DNA from: Solen grandis
Lineage: Eukaryota; Mollusca; Bivalvia; Adapedonta; Solenidae
Length of the DNA stretch: 64,000 nt
Reading direction: 5' to 3'
Assembly (NCBI GenBank): GCA_021229015.1
Contig: CM037777.1
Span: 53,451,554 to 53,515,553 of the forward strand
The notes beneath the pieces are model-generated. The model did no database searches. It had not been told where the DNA came from and was given only the letters and a program-made list of their open reading frames with translations. This document shows, in pieces, positions 26,271 to 37,774 of this stretch (positions are counted from its first letter, which is position 1; every line of letters begins with the position of its first letter). Both the position numbers and the translations under genes were made by a program.

Positions 26271-26965
26271 ACATATGACTGATTACAGTCAGGACAATGG
26301 ACTCCGGTTCTATTCCCAATCATGACTAGTCTCCTGATCCTTTTGAAACAGAACCACCTCCTTCCTTCTTTTTTTCCTCTTTTGGATTGATAAAACAAAA
26401 TTCTCTGGACAAACAGATATGGACAAACAGGAAGTAATAATAAATAAATGAGCGTTATTGAAAAGGAATAAATTCCAAGGAAATGTCTTAAAGAAAATAA
26501 TATATGAATAAAAATCAATCTACATTTCTGAAACATAAACTCATCAAACGAATTGTGTATTCTGGTGTTATATTGCTTTCCTTCATTTATATAAATGCTT
26601 GCTCTTTCAAATTCAACAGAAAGAATCAGACATTTTATGAACGAGATGCATATCTCACGTTCTCCAATTATAACAAATAGGTCTCGTGATTCCTGAATCA
26701 ACTATCTGCAAGGAAAGCGCATGTCCTTAATGACCATTTAGAGTACATGTTCATTCCCTTCCATTATTCATGTCTCAATAAAATCAAATCCTTCCCTCTA
26801 ATAACTTAAACATAGATCAGATTACACAGTCCAAACACTTAGTTGCCTGCAGGCATCAATAGCATCATCAGAAGTAATATTAACGTAAGACAACAAAATG
26901 TCAGAACGGCACATTCTATTATCCAAACTAACTGACAGACATATTCTCTTCAAGAATTTATTCCA

Positions 26966-27065
26966 NNNNNNNNNNNNNNNNNNNNNNNNNNNNNNNNNNN
27001 NNNNNNNNNNNNNNNNNNNNNNNNNNNNNNNNNNNNNNNNNNNNNNNNNNNNNNNNNNNNNNNNN
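26966..27065. other. 100-bp assembly gap
   Basis: Exactly 100 N, the usual placeholder for a gap of unknown size. The frame spanning it (26898-27119) is an artefact. Order and orientation of the two sides depend on scaffolding. The MITE and Helitron-like comparisons below use sequence within single contigs. Confidence 1.
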
Positions 27066-27333
27066 GACGAAACACATCCTAAATATATTGTTTTCTATGC
27101 TGCATTGGAAAACAACTGATTTGAAAGAACAAAAACCATGTGTTGTTAAAGCAATAAAATGTCACAACATGAAACAAGAGGGCCAACATTTTACTCTTCT
27201 GTGTTCTTTTGAATCATATCAACAATCAAAAGCATGTTTAAACATTGACGAATATATGAAGTTTCATACAGATTAGGCAAAATTTATGGCCAATAGAATT
27301 TGCACTGTTGACCTATTGACTCCTCATACATTA

Positions 27334-27575
27334 TTAACCCTTTCCCTCATAGAGGAAACCATGAAAAGACCTATGCGAACAGCATAAAACCAGATCAGCC
27401 TGCGAGTAACTTGCAGGCTGATCAGGTTTTATGCTGTTCGCTGCTCCTCAGTGGTCTGGAAATGAGGACTTTATAATTAAATTTGGTAAGGTTTAACTGT
27501 GGTTTTCTGCAGATCAGGCTTTATGTGGTACCTATTGAGGGCGTCAAAATGAGTCTATATGAGGGAAAGGGTTAA
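27334..27575 (+). mobile_element. TTAA-flanked MITE, copy D
   Basis: This is a 242-bp copy with perfect 14-bp terminal inverted repeats and TTAA on both sides. It belongs to the variant group with GAAACCATG, CTGGAAATGAGGACTTTATA and AACTGTGGTTTTC, together with A, F and G. The hairpin is near perfect, with one loop-side change (ACTTGC). Confidence 0.95.
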
Positions 27576-27686
27576 AGAAAATATCTATGTTTCTAAAAAC
27601 AAGAATGATACAGAATGCTGGTGAACTTGGATCCAGGACCCAGGATTGTTTTCTTCTAATACGTCATCCTGGGGATTGCAATGAAA

Positions 27687-27953
27687 ACAAGTAACTGGTG
27701 TTGCACGTATCACATGAGTCCACTACCCCTGAGGTACATAATTTTTCTGTTACCATAGCAACCAAAATTTTTGTCTGAGAAAAAAAAACAATGTGCAGAA
27801 TCTCCATACTGCCACCTATTCATATACCAAGTTTCATAATATTATCTTAAATGGTTTTTAAGTATCATGGGATCCAGATTTCCGGACAGACAGAGGGACA
27901 GGTGGAGGGCAAACCTATAGTCCCCTCCGGTGTAAACACCAGTAGGGGACTAA
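27687..27953 (+). mobile_element. Helitron-like repeat, family 1, copy 1 (no MITE)
   Basis: It opens ACAAGTAACTGGTGTTGC and soon has GAGTCCACTACC. It ends with a GGACAGACAGAGGGACAGG tract and a 35-bp palindrome (27918-27952) of the form TAGTCCCCT..GGTGTAAACACC..AGGGGACTA, then AAT. Hairpin plus CTAA followed by T fits a Helitron 3' end. It carries an unoccupied TTAA at 27858-27861, exactly where the second copy at 43.9 kb holds a MITE. Confidence 0.65.
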
Positions 27954-28204
27954 TAATTAATGTTCAAACCTCTGATAATCATGAAAATTAACCAGAACTG
28001 CGTAAATATGGAAGATAAAAATTGTTAAACTGGGGTCACAAGTTAGGTTAGTTACCATCAACCAGGCAACTTGTGCTTGTTTGTCCCCTGTATCATTCAC
28101 ACTGGTTGAATCTTTCCCAGGATTTGAGGTATTTAAAGAAATATATTCAGATGTACAAAAATTCTATTACTTCTGAAAAACATTGGCTCTAAATTTTCAG
28201 TAGG

Positions 28205-28290
28205 GGAAAAAAAATGAGCTTAAACCTAGGGCTCTAACAATACAAGGCAAGTGCTCGAACACCTGAGCTACCAGACTTTCTCCAATTATG
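28205..28290 (-). repeat. tRNA-like SINE head
   Basis: On the minus strand TGGTAGCTCAGGTGTTCGAG contains an A-box (TAGCTCAGGTG), and CTAGGTTTAAGCTC follows at a tRNA-like distance as a degenerate B-box. The 3' boundary is unclear. It is not a functional tRNA, since acceptor-stem pairing is not evident. Confidence 0.4.
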
Positions 28291-29257
28291 AATCTCCCAT
28301 TCAAGTGACATTTACTGTATACAGGACTAAGTAATTTAAATAATATATCAAGAAGGAATATGTGAGAAAATGTCAAAAGCCAATGAACCTATCATCAAAT
28401 GTCTGAAAACTTACAGAAAATTGAAGGAAAGAGATGTGGGGGAACATAAAATAGTTCCCCTGTGTTGTTCCCACTATCAGCAGCTGGTGCCTCTCTAGAT
28501 GGTGCTGCTGACAATTCAGCAAGAATTGTTCAGCACAAAGGAACCCAGATCCAAATATTGCAGCATAAGCCAGAATGAAGGACGAAACCAATGTACCGTG
28601 AGATATAGCTACGAAAATTGCCATCCTCCTCCAGTCCTTCCTTGTAATATATCCCCAGTAACTTTTCCTCGATTGAATTTTTATCAGCTGGCATGTTTTT
28701 TATGTTCCCACAATGCAATATTACGCTTGCTTGGCTTATTTTTATCATGGTATTGTAAGGGAGAGGGAATGAATTTGATAACTAAATCGAGAAAGAGCCA
28801 TCATTACGGCTGATTGGCTAGCGAGATTTTCCAATATATTCTTATGAATTTCTTGCCGAGCTAGCGGAATTGGGCACAGAAACATCTCGTAAAATAAAGA
28901 GATATTTTGATGAACGAGTTGAGAACAATAATGAAGATAATGTTCTGAAATACAGCTATTGATAAAACGATACTCGGACTGATAACACAGCGCGTGAAAT
29001 ACGTAGAGAGACGAAAACATGTGCTGAGGAACAACATTATGAGATACTGTTAATGAAAACCAATAAACCCAGCCACATTGCTCGTACACACCATGCACTG
29101 GCCAGATTAATTGGATTAAGATAAAATTTATAACAGATCGAAGATTTTTTCCTTCAATATTTTTTTTCTTGAATTATGAAACATGGTAGCTCCTGTGATT
29201 TGGAGGAACGTCATGATGCTGTTTTCTGAGACCCAAATTTAACACAAGCATGATATA
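28291..29257. other. Gene-free, relatively complex stretch
   Basis: Frames on both strands at 28373-29098 overlap one another without motifs. The part at about 28785-29110 is less repetitive and richer in CpG than its surroundings, compatible with a conserved noncoding block, but nothing in the sequence decides this. Confidence 0.3.
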
Positions 29258-29499
29258 TTAACCCTTTCCCTCATAGAGGATACCATGAAAAGACCTATGC
29301 GAACAGCATAAAACCAGATCAGCCTGCGAGTAACTCGCAGGCTGATCAGGTTTTATGCTGTTCGCTGCTCCTCAGTGGTCTGGTAATGAGGATTTTACAA
29401 TTAAATTTGGTAAGGTTTAAGTGTGGCTTTCTGCAGATCAGGCTTTATGTGGTACCTATTGAGTGCGTCAAAATGAGTCTATATGAGGGAAAGGGTTAA
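29258..29499 (+). mobile_element. TTAA-flanked MITE, copy E
   Basis: This 242-bp copy has perfect terminal inverted repeats and TTAA on both sides. The hairpin is complete, with a GAGTAACTC apex. It carries GATACCATG, CTGGTAATGAGGATTTTACA and GTGTGGCTTTCTGC, the variants that also mark copy C and partly copy B. Confidence 0.95.
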
Positions 29500-30640
29500 C
29501 TTATTGATGAAATGCTACTCATTGTAAGACCTGAAAAGTCTAGGGGCTACTAAGGTTATTTTCTTGACATGTTTAAATTAAAAAGATTTCGTGTTTTTGA
29601 AAATTATATTAAAGCATGTCCAAAATTTGTACCCAAATAGAATAAACATGCACAATAACAAAGTGGGTAGAAATAAACACACTAGAGACAGCCAGAGAAA
29701 AAACTAAATCAATGCAATGAAAGTGACAGTCGATGAGACAATGTGTCAGCTGCATGGCATGGACAATGAGACAGATCCATCATGGTGGATCAGCAGTAAT
29801 CCTCCGTCCACATATTGACAAGAAACTTAATCATGTCCTTCACTCGCCGAGCCGCAACATGACACAGCGCCTGGTCAACACTGTCCACCCTATGGTCAGT
29901 TCTGTTCACAAGTTGATCCATTCATCAGTCTTGTCACCTAAGACTGACTGCTTCAATATTCAAGTGTTACACTTGCATGCAGAAACATCAATATCCTTCA
30001 AGTGACTACGGATTAATTCGATGAAATAAGCTATTTATCATCCAATAATGCTGTAAAATCATCAATAATTATGAATTTCATAAACATTAAATTTCCAGTC
30101 TGTATTTCTTCTTCTTCTGTAGTAATTACTATCAATCATTTACAAGTTATTATTTAAGTCAATTTCTTGGCTATAACTTTTGTGCCAAAAAGATTCCAAT
30201 TAAGAAATGAAAGGTCCATACAAAATGAACACATTTTGTGTGCTTAATATTCCTGGGTAATCACAAAATCAGCAAATAGTACTTTCCAAAGGAATTTAAT
30301 GATTATTCATGATCAAGACATTTAAAAAGATTCTAGGTTCAGTTATGAACAATTTCACCTTGCACATCTTCACATATGATTATAACCTTTCAGTGGACGG
30401 ACAGATGGAGAAACAGTTTGATGGAAAAAGTGACAAATATATAAAGTTCCCCCAAATTTCATTCAAGGAGCATAAAAAAAGGATGGAACAGAAAAAGCTT
30501 CAATTCATGTGAATGATTCTACAGCAATTTGTCTTTGTAATAATGCCTCCAGCAATATTACTCCCCATTTTTTTTTTATAACAAATCAATGAAGGAGCAG
30601 AATTCCAAGTGGCCACTTATTGCTTTATTCTCAATCTGAT
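29500..30640. other. Gene-free stretch
   Basis: AT-rich DNA with no repeat or exon recognised. The frame at 29733-30005 has no motif and no splice support. Confidence 0.35.
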
Positions 30641-30644
30641 CTCA

Positions 30645-30990
30645 TTGGAATCTCTGGTGTACAAGCACCAGTGAGACAGCAAGCACATTGGTCCTTCTTC
30701 TAGTTTACATGCACCAGTATGATAGATCGCATCTGATCCTCTGATCTCACTTCAGTGATCTATGGCTTACATATACCAGTGAGCCAGCATTTTGATCTCA
30801 CTGGAAGTTAGCATTCTGATCCTCTGATCTCACTTCATTCTATGGTTTACATACACCAGTGAGATAGCCAATTGTCAGCCTGTGAGATAGCCAGCATCTC
30901 ACTGGAAAAACGTTTGATCTCATGGAAGTAGCATTTTGATCCTCTGATCTCACTATCATGGTTAACATCACCAGTGAGATGGCAATTCGC
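30645..30990. repeat. Degenerate tandem repeat, ~85-120 bp spacing
   Basis: TGATCCTCTGATCTCAC recurs near 30734, 30818 and 30938. It alternates with blocks of the form TTTACATACACCAGTGAGA (about 30705, 30770, 30850, 30965). Unit length varies through internal deletions. The repeats are not flanked by obvious target duplications. Confidence 0.75.
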
Positions 30991-32736
30991 TTGGTTTTCA
31001 AAGAATCTCACAAGTGGAGCCTATGTTGATTTTATACAACTGCCAACAATTTCCGACAAAATCCATTTATCATAAAACTACTGATTATCATTCTGTTTAT
31101 ATATGATAGATAAATAATCAAAGTACAGTGTATGTAATTATTGACAAATGTTTTGCAACATTTTGAATTATGTTTGGCAATGTTTATGAAGTTACATGAA
31201 CTTAACTTCAATCTCCTATAAATATAAGTATACTAGACGAAACTTAAGTACTCCGACTAAAGTTTTGTCTATAGCATTTGTTGTATTCAAAATAACAGAT
31301 TTTTGGTTTTCTATAGCTTTCCACAAAAATCGGTTTCACAGAGTTGATTATACGTCAAAAATTATTCATGCAGACAACAGATTGAGCCAATGCACATTTT
31401 AATATTTACTGGGCATATGATTTGGAAAATATATCTTCTCTACAAGTTTGAAATTGGAGTACTTACAAGTTTCGTTAAGTGTATATTACTAAGCAGAAGT
31501 TTAAAGTGAGAACTTGGTGCAAAATTATTATGACTTCAATCATTTAACGTTGTTACCGTAGTAATATAAGGGCATTACGGTCCAAAGGGAAGCATTCATG
31601 ATGGTAGATTTGGAGGCTGTGGGTTCAAACCGGATGACCTACACAGGGTCAAAGGGCTAATCCAACAAAAGAACCATTGTCAAGGAGTGGTATTGGAAGT
31701 TTATAAGATTATGTTTCCAGGACGATGAAAAAAAGAGGCCAGAACTATCACTGAAGGTGATTATACCTCTACATCCCACCTTGTTTTCAGGTAATATATG
31801 TAACAGGATGTCATCCCTATATAACCCCCACTTCTGTAAAGCAGAACATTTCCAAATAATAAGGCTGACCAGTCAATAACAAGGGAAACACAGAAATCTA
31901 CTCGTCCACTTGAATAATTTTCAGTCTAGCTGTAGCCAGTCTTACATTCAGATAAACAAAAGCAAGCATCATTTATTTTCACCAAACTTTATCCCTTCAT
32001 GCTCAGTAGGGTATTGTAAGTTCATGACCTACTTAAGGTATGCAAATCAAAGTGCTCAAAGCACTGAGGGACTGCCGACAGGGTTATCACGAAATAAAGA
32101 ACAAGTTTAGCTGACTGACTACTAGTAACTAGAGTTGCAGAAAAACCTTAGAGTTTATGGCACCAAATGACTTTGCCTCTATTGAGTTAACACTAGAATT
32201 AGAATTATAGCAATTTAACCATGCAAATCCTGCAGACAGTCTTTCAGTGCATTGTGTGCTTTGATTTCTTCCCATGGTTGAAGTCATTAATTACTCTCTA
32301 AATAATGGACAAGCACAATGTTGTTTTTTTGTTGTTGTTGTTTTTCAGTAATTCTATTCTTATCAAGCTGTCCCAATTTAGACAAGTAACATATTCTGAC
32401 CTCAGAATTTATTTTCTTCCTCAATTTAATCTGCTCACAACTCGAGCTATCATCGAAGGTGATTATTACCCCAGCATCCATACTGTATGTTCCTGTATGT
32501 GAATGTAGGAATGGACAAGATGAGACATAATGAGAATTCTGTACAGCTCCCCCTTCTGTTCAGTGGGGTACAACTGACCAGTTTAGTCGATAAAGTCACC
32601 TCATCAGTCTCCTTCACTGAATCTTCAATCTCTCCACTAATGGAAGATATATTAATTTTATCTAATGACAAAGAAAAAATTAAATATTAAAACAAATTAA
32701 ACATATCACTTACAACAATTTCCTTTCAACAACTTT
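30991..32736. other. Gene-free stretch with a short dispersed motif
   Basis: A block GAACTATCACTGAAGGTGAT at 31742-31765 and its relative GAGCTATCATCGAAGGTGAT at 32444-32468 continue with ATTA..ACC..CATCC. A third, shorter relative is at 63677-63695. The core is palindromic (TCACTGAAGGTGA). A B-box-like GGTTCAAACCGG lies at 31622. No exon is supported. Confidence 0.4.
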
Positions 32737-32749
32737 TACTCCTGATGAC

Positions 32750-32795
32750 TTGTTTCCCAATCAACGTAAAATAAATAAGTTTAAATTAAAAAAAA
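32750..32795 (+). mobile_element. 46-bp SINE 3'-tail insertion with 13-bp target duplication
   Basis: TACTCCTGATGAC stands at 32737-32749 and again at 32796-32808. Between them are only 46 bases: TTGTTTCCCAATCAACGTAA, then AATAAATAAG and an A-rich tail. The same sequence ends the SINEs at 37.6 kb (minus) and, diverged, 52.2 kb. This fits an extremely 5'-truncated retroposition event. Confidence 0.8.
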
Positions 32796-32808
32796 TACTC
32801 CTGATGAC

Positions 32809-33670
32809 CCACCCTTACTTCACAAATAAACAGTTTACTATAAAGTACAGCATCAACTCAGTATTTCACATTCAAAGCCAACAATCTTAAAATCTTCAAT
32901 TATCTATTTCCCTTCTGCACATCCAATTTTCTAACATGCAAAAAATAAATCACTTAAAAAGCCTTTTCCACGAGATTGATAAATTCAAATTGATTTCTAT
33001 TACATTCGAAGAGGGTCATGCATCCCAACCGTAAAAAGAAAGACAGGCAAAAACGAGAAACGAAAACTTGAGTAATTTTAATTTACTTTACTTCAAGAAA
33101 TGCAGAAAATGGCGGAATTAGGTCTTCTTGAAGTTCAGAAGGAAACACATCTTGAACCTTAAACAATCTCATTCCATCAACATGCCACTGATTTTAAAAA
33201 CACTCTATTTTCATGGTGTTTCAGAGAGAGAAAAAAAAAATGAGGAAGAAAAGAAAAAAAAAATGAAATAAATAATCTGATTAAATGGGCAGAGTAAGGG
33301 ATTAAAGATGGATGAAATCTGATCCCCATCTACAGTCCTTTGATTTGACAAGCACACGATAGCAACCTATTATTGAATCATTCCCTTATTAGCAGCATCC
33401 CACATAAATACTGGGATACACTGCATCTCATTTCTAAGTGACCTAGTAGAGAAAATACTCTTACCAAATTGAATGTCCAATCAAATATCCAAATTAAAGT
33501 CAAATTAAACATCCGTGAATCAATGAACTGTGAAGAGTGATAACGTTGGAATAAAATTGATATAATTTTTCTTCTGAAATTGTCTGATCTTTTTATTCAA
33601 ATGGTCCTACTTAATGTGAAAAGATAGGGTTCCAGATGGTGTAAAATGATATGTTCAAAAAAAATTAAAG
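32809..33670. other. Gene-free stretch
   Basis: AT-rich DNA with A-rich runs near 33228-33262. Nothing else is recognised. Confidence 0.35.
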
Positions 33671-33786
33671 TATGAAATGGTGTGGAATGGTTAGAAAAGT
33701 GTGAAATGAAATGGTCTTACATAGTGTGTGAAATAGTATGGTCTTACATAGTGTTTGAAATGGTATGGTCTAACATTGTGAAATGG
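33671..33786. repeat. Short tandem array, ~28-bp unit
   Basis: Three to four imperfect copies of a unit resembling GTGTGAAATGGTATGGTCTT followed by ACATA. The first units are more diverged. It ends at ACATTGTGAAATGG. Confidence 0.7.
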
Positions 33787-34134
33787 CTCCAAAATAGAGC
33801 CAATAATCTATACATTAATCTAAAGACTTGGGAATCATCTCCTCCCCCTCACCTAAGCTGAAACAAATTGTTTGTGAAGGAGATCACAACCAGAGTCCAA
33901 ACAAGTGCTAAAAGTTTTCCCGCAATTTGAAAAAGATCAATTGGAGGAAGTTGCCGCAAGCCTCTTACAGATATGGATTCATTGTCAAAGCTCTTTTATC
34001 CCTGCAAGCACCCATCTGATACTGACTCCATGTCATAGGACATCTAAGTGATATGGATTTACTGGAGTTTTCATCAAGAAGGGGGGGGAAGAGAGGAGCA
34101 AGTAAGGGTGGTTTAATTAATCGACTTGACCTAC

Positions 34135-34186
34135 CTCTCAGTTGACCAGCTTAGCGTGGTGCCACAGCCAGGCAATGGCTCAAACT
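34135..34186 (-). CDS. Candidate 52-nt exon
   Basis: On the minus strand TTGTTGTTTATTGCAG is a strong acceptor before 34186, and ACTGAGAG followed by GTAGGTC is a good donor after 34135. One of three frames is open (FEPLPGCGTTLSWSTE). If it is spliced to the exon at 17411, the in-frame stop before that exon's ATG makes this a 5' UTR exon. Otherwise it belongs to another transcript. The call rests only on splice signals. Confidence 0.35.
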
Positions 34187-34360
34187 CTGCAATAAACAAC
34201 AACAAATAGTTAGAATTCAGAATGTACCATATTATGTAAGAATGAATAGTTGTATCAAATTACATAACATTAAAATAAGTTGTACATGTTTGAGTGGTTA
34301 ACATAAAAACATGATATAGTAATTGATAGATTAATTTGAATTAGTTTTATTTCAACTACA

Positions 34361-34492
34361 GTGTTCTTTGGAACACATGTGTCACCTCCTGAAGCGCCAC
34401 AGAAAAAGTATGACGGACAGACAGAATGATGGACAGACAGATGACAGAAAAGTGATCCCTATGTATCACCTCTGCTTACAGTAGGTGACACT
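34361..34492 (+). mobile_element. Helitron-like short repeat, family 3, copy 2
   Basis: This copy has the layout of the one at 20388-20528: GTGTTCTTTGGAACAC palindrome, GTGTCACCTCCTG, a GACGGACAGACAG tract, then CAGTAGGTGACAC and TAAA. The last base of the inverted block plus TAA forms CTAA. The leading ACAAGAG is reduced to ACTACA. Confidence 0.6.
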
Positions 34493-35062
34493 AAAATGAT
34501 ATGAAATGGGATCAGGTCATAAGCTCTAGTAACATTAGTTTCATTACCATATTGGCTCAGTAAGATACAGAAAATTCTCTAAGGCATTCATAGAAAAAAT
34601 AATAAGAAAAACAAACAATTATGCTGTATCCAAAATTTGTAACATCTAGATTTAAAATTTAGGTTTTGAATCAACAAGTTATTGTATACATGTAAACAAA
34701 TATAGATGGTCTATGTTTGTGGTAATTTTCTCTGGCAACAAAGACAAGTGTAGCCTGCCTTTGAATGCTAGTACCTAGCTATTAGAAATGCAATAATTAC
34801 AACCGCTGGCTTCAGAAGAACGTGGTATAAGTACTGTGCTCCATATATCTGAGAAAACAGAACGTAAGTTGCATTAGAAAACAGTCACAGTGGCACATGT
34901 GCAATATGAATTTCAAAGGATGAATCCAGGAATCAAAAGCAGCAATCATATGAACAAGTCCAAATATTATATATCTGTTTTATGTCATAAAACCGGAAAC
35001 AAGTTCAGCTGTATAAAATTGTAAATTTTAACATGCCTTAACAGCATTCTAGATTTTAAGGG

Positions 35063-35484
35063 AATCCATCCATCATTACATTATAATCATGGTCCTTCAA
35101 ATGCTTAAAAAGACTTCAGTGCAGATGAAAGCATCCACTGATTTGGGAGATATAGGCTCTTTTGCTCTATGTTTATAAAGGCTTGCACTCACTATAAGAT
35201 TCCCATGATCACTTAAGGACCATGATCACAATTTAACCCTTTCCCTCATATAGACTCATTTTGACGCACTCAATAGGTACCACATAAAGCCTGATCTGCA
35301 GAAAACCACAGTTCAACCTTATCAAATTTAATTATAAAGTCCTCATTTCCAGACCACTGAGGAGCAGCGAACAGCAAAAACCTGATCAGCCTGCGAGTTA
35401 CTCAGGCTGATCTGGTTTTATGCTGTTCACATAGGTCTTTTCATGGTTTCCTCTATGAGGGAAAGGGTTAATGATGGATGGATT
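35063..35484. mobile_element. Foldback element with 36-bp arms, invaded by MITE F
   Basis: The left arm (35063-35098) starts AATCCATCCATCATTACA and ends ATCATGGTCCTT. Its inverted partner is AAGGACCATGATCACAATT at 35215-35234, then, after MITE F, TGATGGATGGATT at 35472-35484. With the MITE set aside the arms pair over about 36 bp with about four mismatches, around a ~116-bp centre. No target duplication was identified. This is a separate small inverted-repeat element of unknown class. Confidence 0.75.
35233..35471 (-). mobile_element. TTAA-flanked MITE, copy F
   Basis: A 239-bp copy with perfect 14-bp terminal inverted repeats, inserted at a TTAA in the right arm of the foldback element at 35063-35484. 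Three or four bases are missing beside the hairpin apex (TTACTCAGGCTG) and one A from AGCATAAAAACC-type sequence. Otherwise it is like copies A and G. Confidence 0.94.
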
Positions 35485-37587
35485 ACAATAACTGCCTCGG
35501 GATTTGCTGGGTGGCACTGCTTTAGATATCAGCTACCCATAAGAATGGCTTTTCTTTTACAACACAGCTTCTTCCCCCTTCTATTATAAAGGTAATTAAA
35601 TTCAAAACTTCATAAAATTCTAATATTGACAAGACAGAGATGAAATGCATTTCTGTATGCCTGTAAAATCCACCACCAGACACTTGAATATTCATATATT
35701 CATAGGGAAAAATGCTTCAAATTCTGCTATATAAATATGACCAATCTTCAGAATATATACTTAACATGACCAAATAAATATGTACTTTATGAAAGTAAAC
35801 ATAAACAAGACTTTCTGCCAAGAAATCCATATTTTTCAAGCCCTAGATTTGAAGATATTACCATGGATGTCTTCATAACAGACTCCCAGCCCACTAGTAA
35901 CAACCTATTCTAGATCTTACGTATAGCCACTATTTCTATCTTCTTTCTAGCCAGTTTTATCCATGTTCCTGTTTGGACACAATAATTTCCCATTAGGCAC
36001 ATAATTGATAAAAGACAGTATTTCCTGCAAATGCTTTAGAACCAGTCTGTCCTATCTACTTCTACACCAAATAAACTCCTGGATCAGTCTGGCATTGGCC
36101 CACTGAAATCAAAGTACCAAAGGGACCATCACACAAATCTGTCTCCTGCACCCCAAAGCAAGGCATTACCAACTATTAAAACATTAATAGAAGTAAACAA
36201 TCTATTTTCCCTGATTCTTCCCACATGCCCATAAAAATAATCCTCAGTCAGCCAAGTTCTCAGCAGAAACCCTGTCCAGATGAAGTGGGCATCACAAAAA
36301 TTGTGTTAAAACTGTCTGAATGGTTCATGAAACCACCTAATGCAGTGTTTACAGTGTTATGAAGTGTGATTACTCCCAGGGTTTGATGTGATTGGGTCAG
36401 TAGAAACATCACTGTCACCTAGTACAGATTTTTCTGTTTTTTTCATCACAGACAGCTATGTCTGGATAACTCTCTTGTGATTTAACATCTTCCTATCTTG
36501 CCATGGAAAGGAAGGCAGAGAGTAAAAAAGGTTTGAATAAAAGTGATGGCAAGATGGCTTCCAATATATATATGTATCTGAGAGGTAACAGGACCATCCC
36601 GAGCATATAACAAACAGAAACTTATTCAAGCAAGACAATAAACTGCATATCACAAAAGACTTTGGGGAAAAGTACCTGTATAAGACAATACAATAACTGA
36701 TCATTATAAATCAGATGAAACGTCTGCTGTTTACAGACTATTTCCATATTATTCATCAATTTCTTCGCATGTCAGCTGCAGCTTTTATATGCCAGACATG
36801 AGATGTAAATTTAAACATATCATAATTTATCATCCACATCCAAGCCTACCATTATACACACAATTTAGACAGCAATTCACTTAAGAACATACTCTTAAAT
36901 GAGGCTATAATGGTACAAAAGTAATGTGACTGCAGTCATGTAATCTAACTAGACTGCCACGCAAAATATTTTTTCCATGCTAATACCCCACTTTTGAATG
37001 ACTAAACCTGTTTAGAAATGGTAAATCGCACTCATTGGTTCTGTCGGCTAATTGGAAAACATCGGTAATTTTCAAATAAACTGTTTAAAGAAAGTTCACA
37101 TTTGAATGCCAGAAAAACATTAAACCAAGTTTCCTGAAAACAACTTTATCCATACATAGAACACTAGAGCTTGCACTATAATTTTTTATTCAATTTCCGC
37201 AAATGTCAGGAACCAAATGGAATCACACAATAAATGGAAGATGGCAGCACCTATCCAGAATCAGCAAATGCATTTTTTTCCTCCGACCTGACACCTCAAT
37301 GTGAAATATTTATCACAGTGCTATCATGCAGGATAGTGCTAGTATTTATGGGAAGTTAAAACATGAGCCAAACAAAATAGTAATATCATTTGCTACCCTA
37401 ATCTGTCAAACCCTTCCCCATTTAACTGAACTTCTTTATCCATGACAGGCAATCTTGAAAGTGAAGTATTTATAGCACTGTGTTTATGACCCATATAACC
37501 CCAGTTCAATCCCTCCCGTTGACAGAATGTCAGTTGAAGAATTATTGTCACCCATTAAGACTTCTTTGGAAGTTTGGACTTATTTGT
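35485..37587. other. Gene-free stretch
   Basis: AT-rich DNA with no recognised repeat class and no exon with paired splice sites. The frame at 36456-36704 has no motif. Confidence 0.35.
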
Positions 37588-37774
37588 CATTATTTATTTT
37601 ACGTTGATTGAGAAACAAGTTCTTACAACTTATACAAATCCCTCTCGACAGTTTCTGGGTTGGACCGGTACTCTGTGACTGGGAAGATCATTAGAATTCT
37701 TGCCTCAAACGAGCTCCAAACCCACAACCTTTGGATCCATAATTGGATGCGTTACCACTGAACCATGGCCCCCT
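37588..37774 (-). mobile_element. tRNA-derived SINE
   Basis: Read on the minus strand it begins GGGGGCCATGGTTCAGTGGT, with an A-box (TGGTTCAGTGG). AAGGTTGTGGGTTTGGAGC follows as a weak B-box. It ends with CTTGTTTCTCAATCAACGTA and AAATAAATAA. ATGACAA flanks both ends. The tail matches the 46-bp insertion at 32750 and the SINE at 52.0 kb, while the body differs. Confidence 0.65.

Noticed and set aside
26264..26701. 145-codon minus-strand frame
   Set aside because: No recognisable family, and it overlaps a SINE-like head at one end. The length is plausible by chance in 64 kb of six frames.
26898..27119. Frame across the assembly gap
   Set aside because: Its middle is 100 N, so the reading frame is meaningless.
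28215..28275. tRNA gene at the tRNA-like segments
   Set aside because: A-box and B-box resemblance is present, but no acceptor-stem pairing or anticodon arm could be formed. These fit SINE heads.
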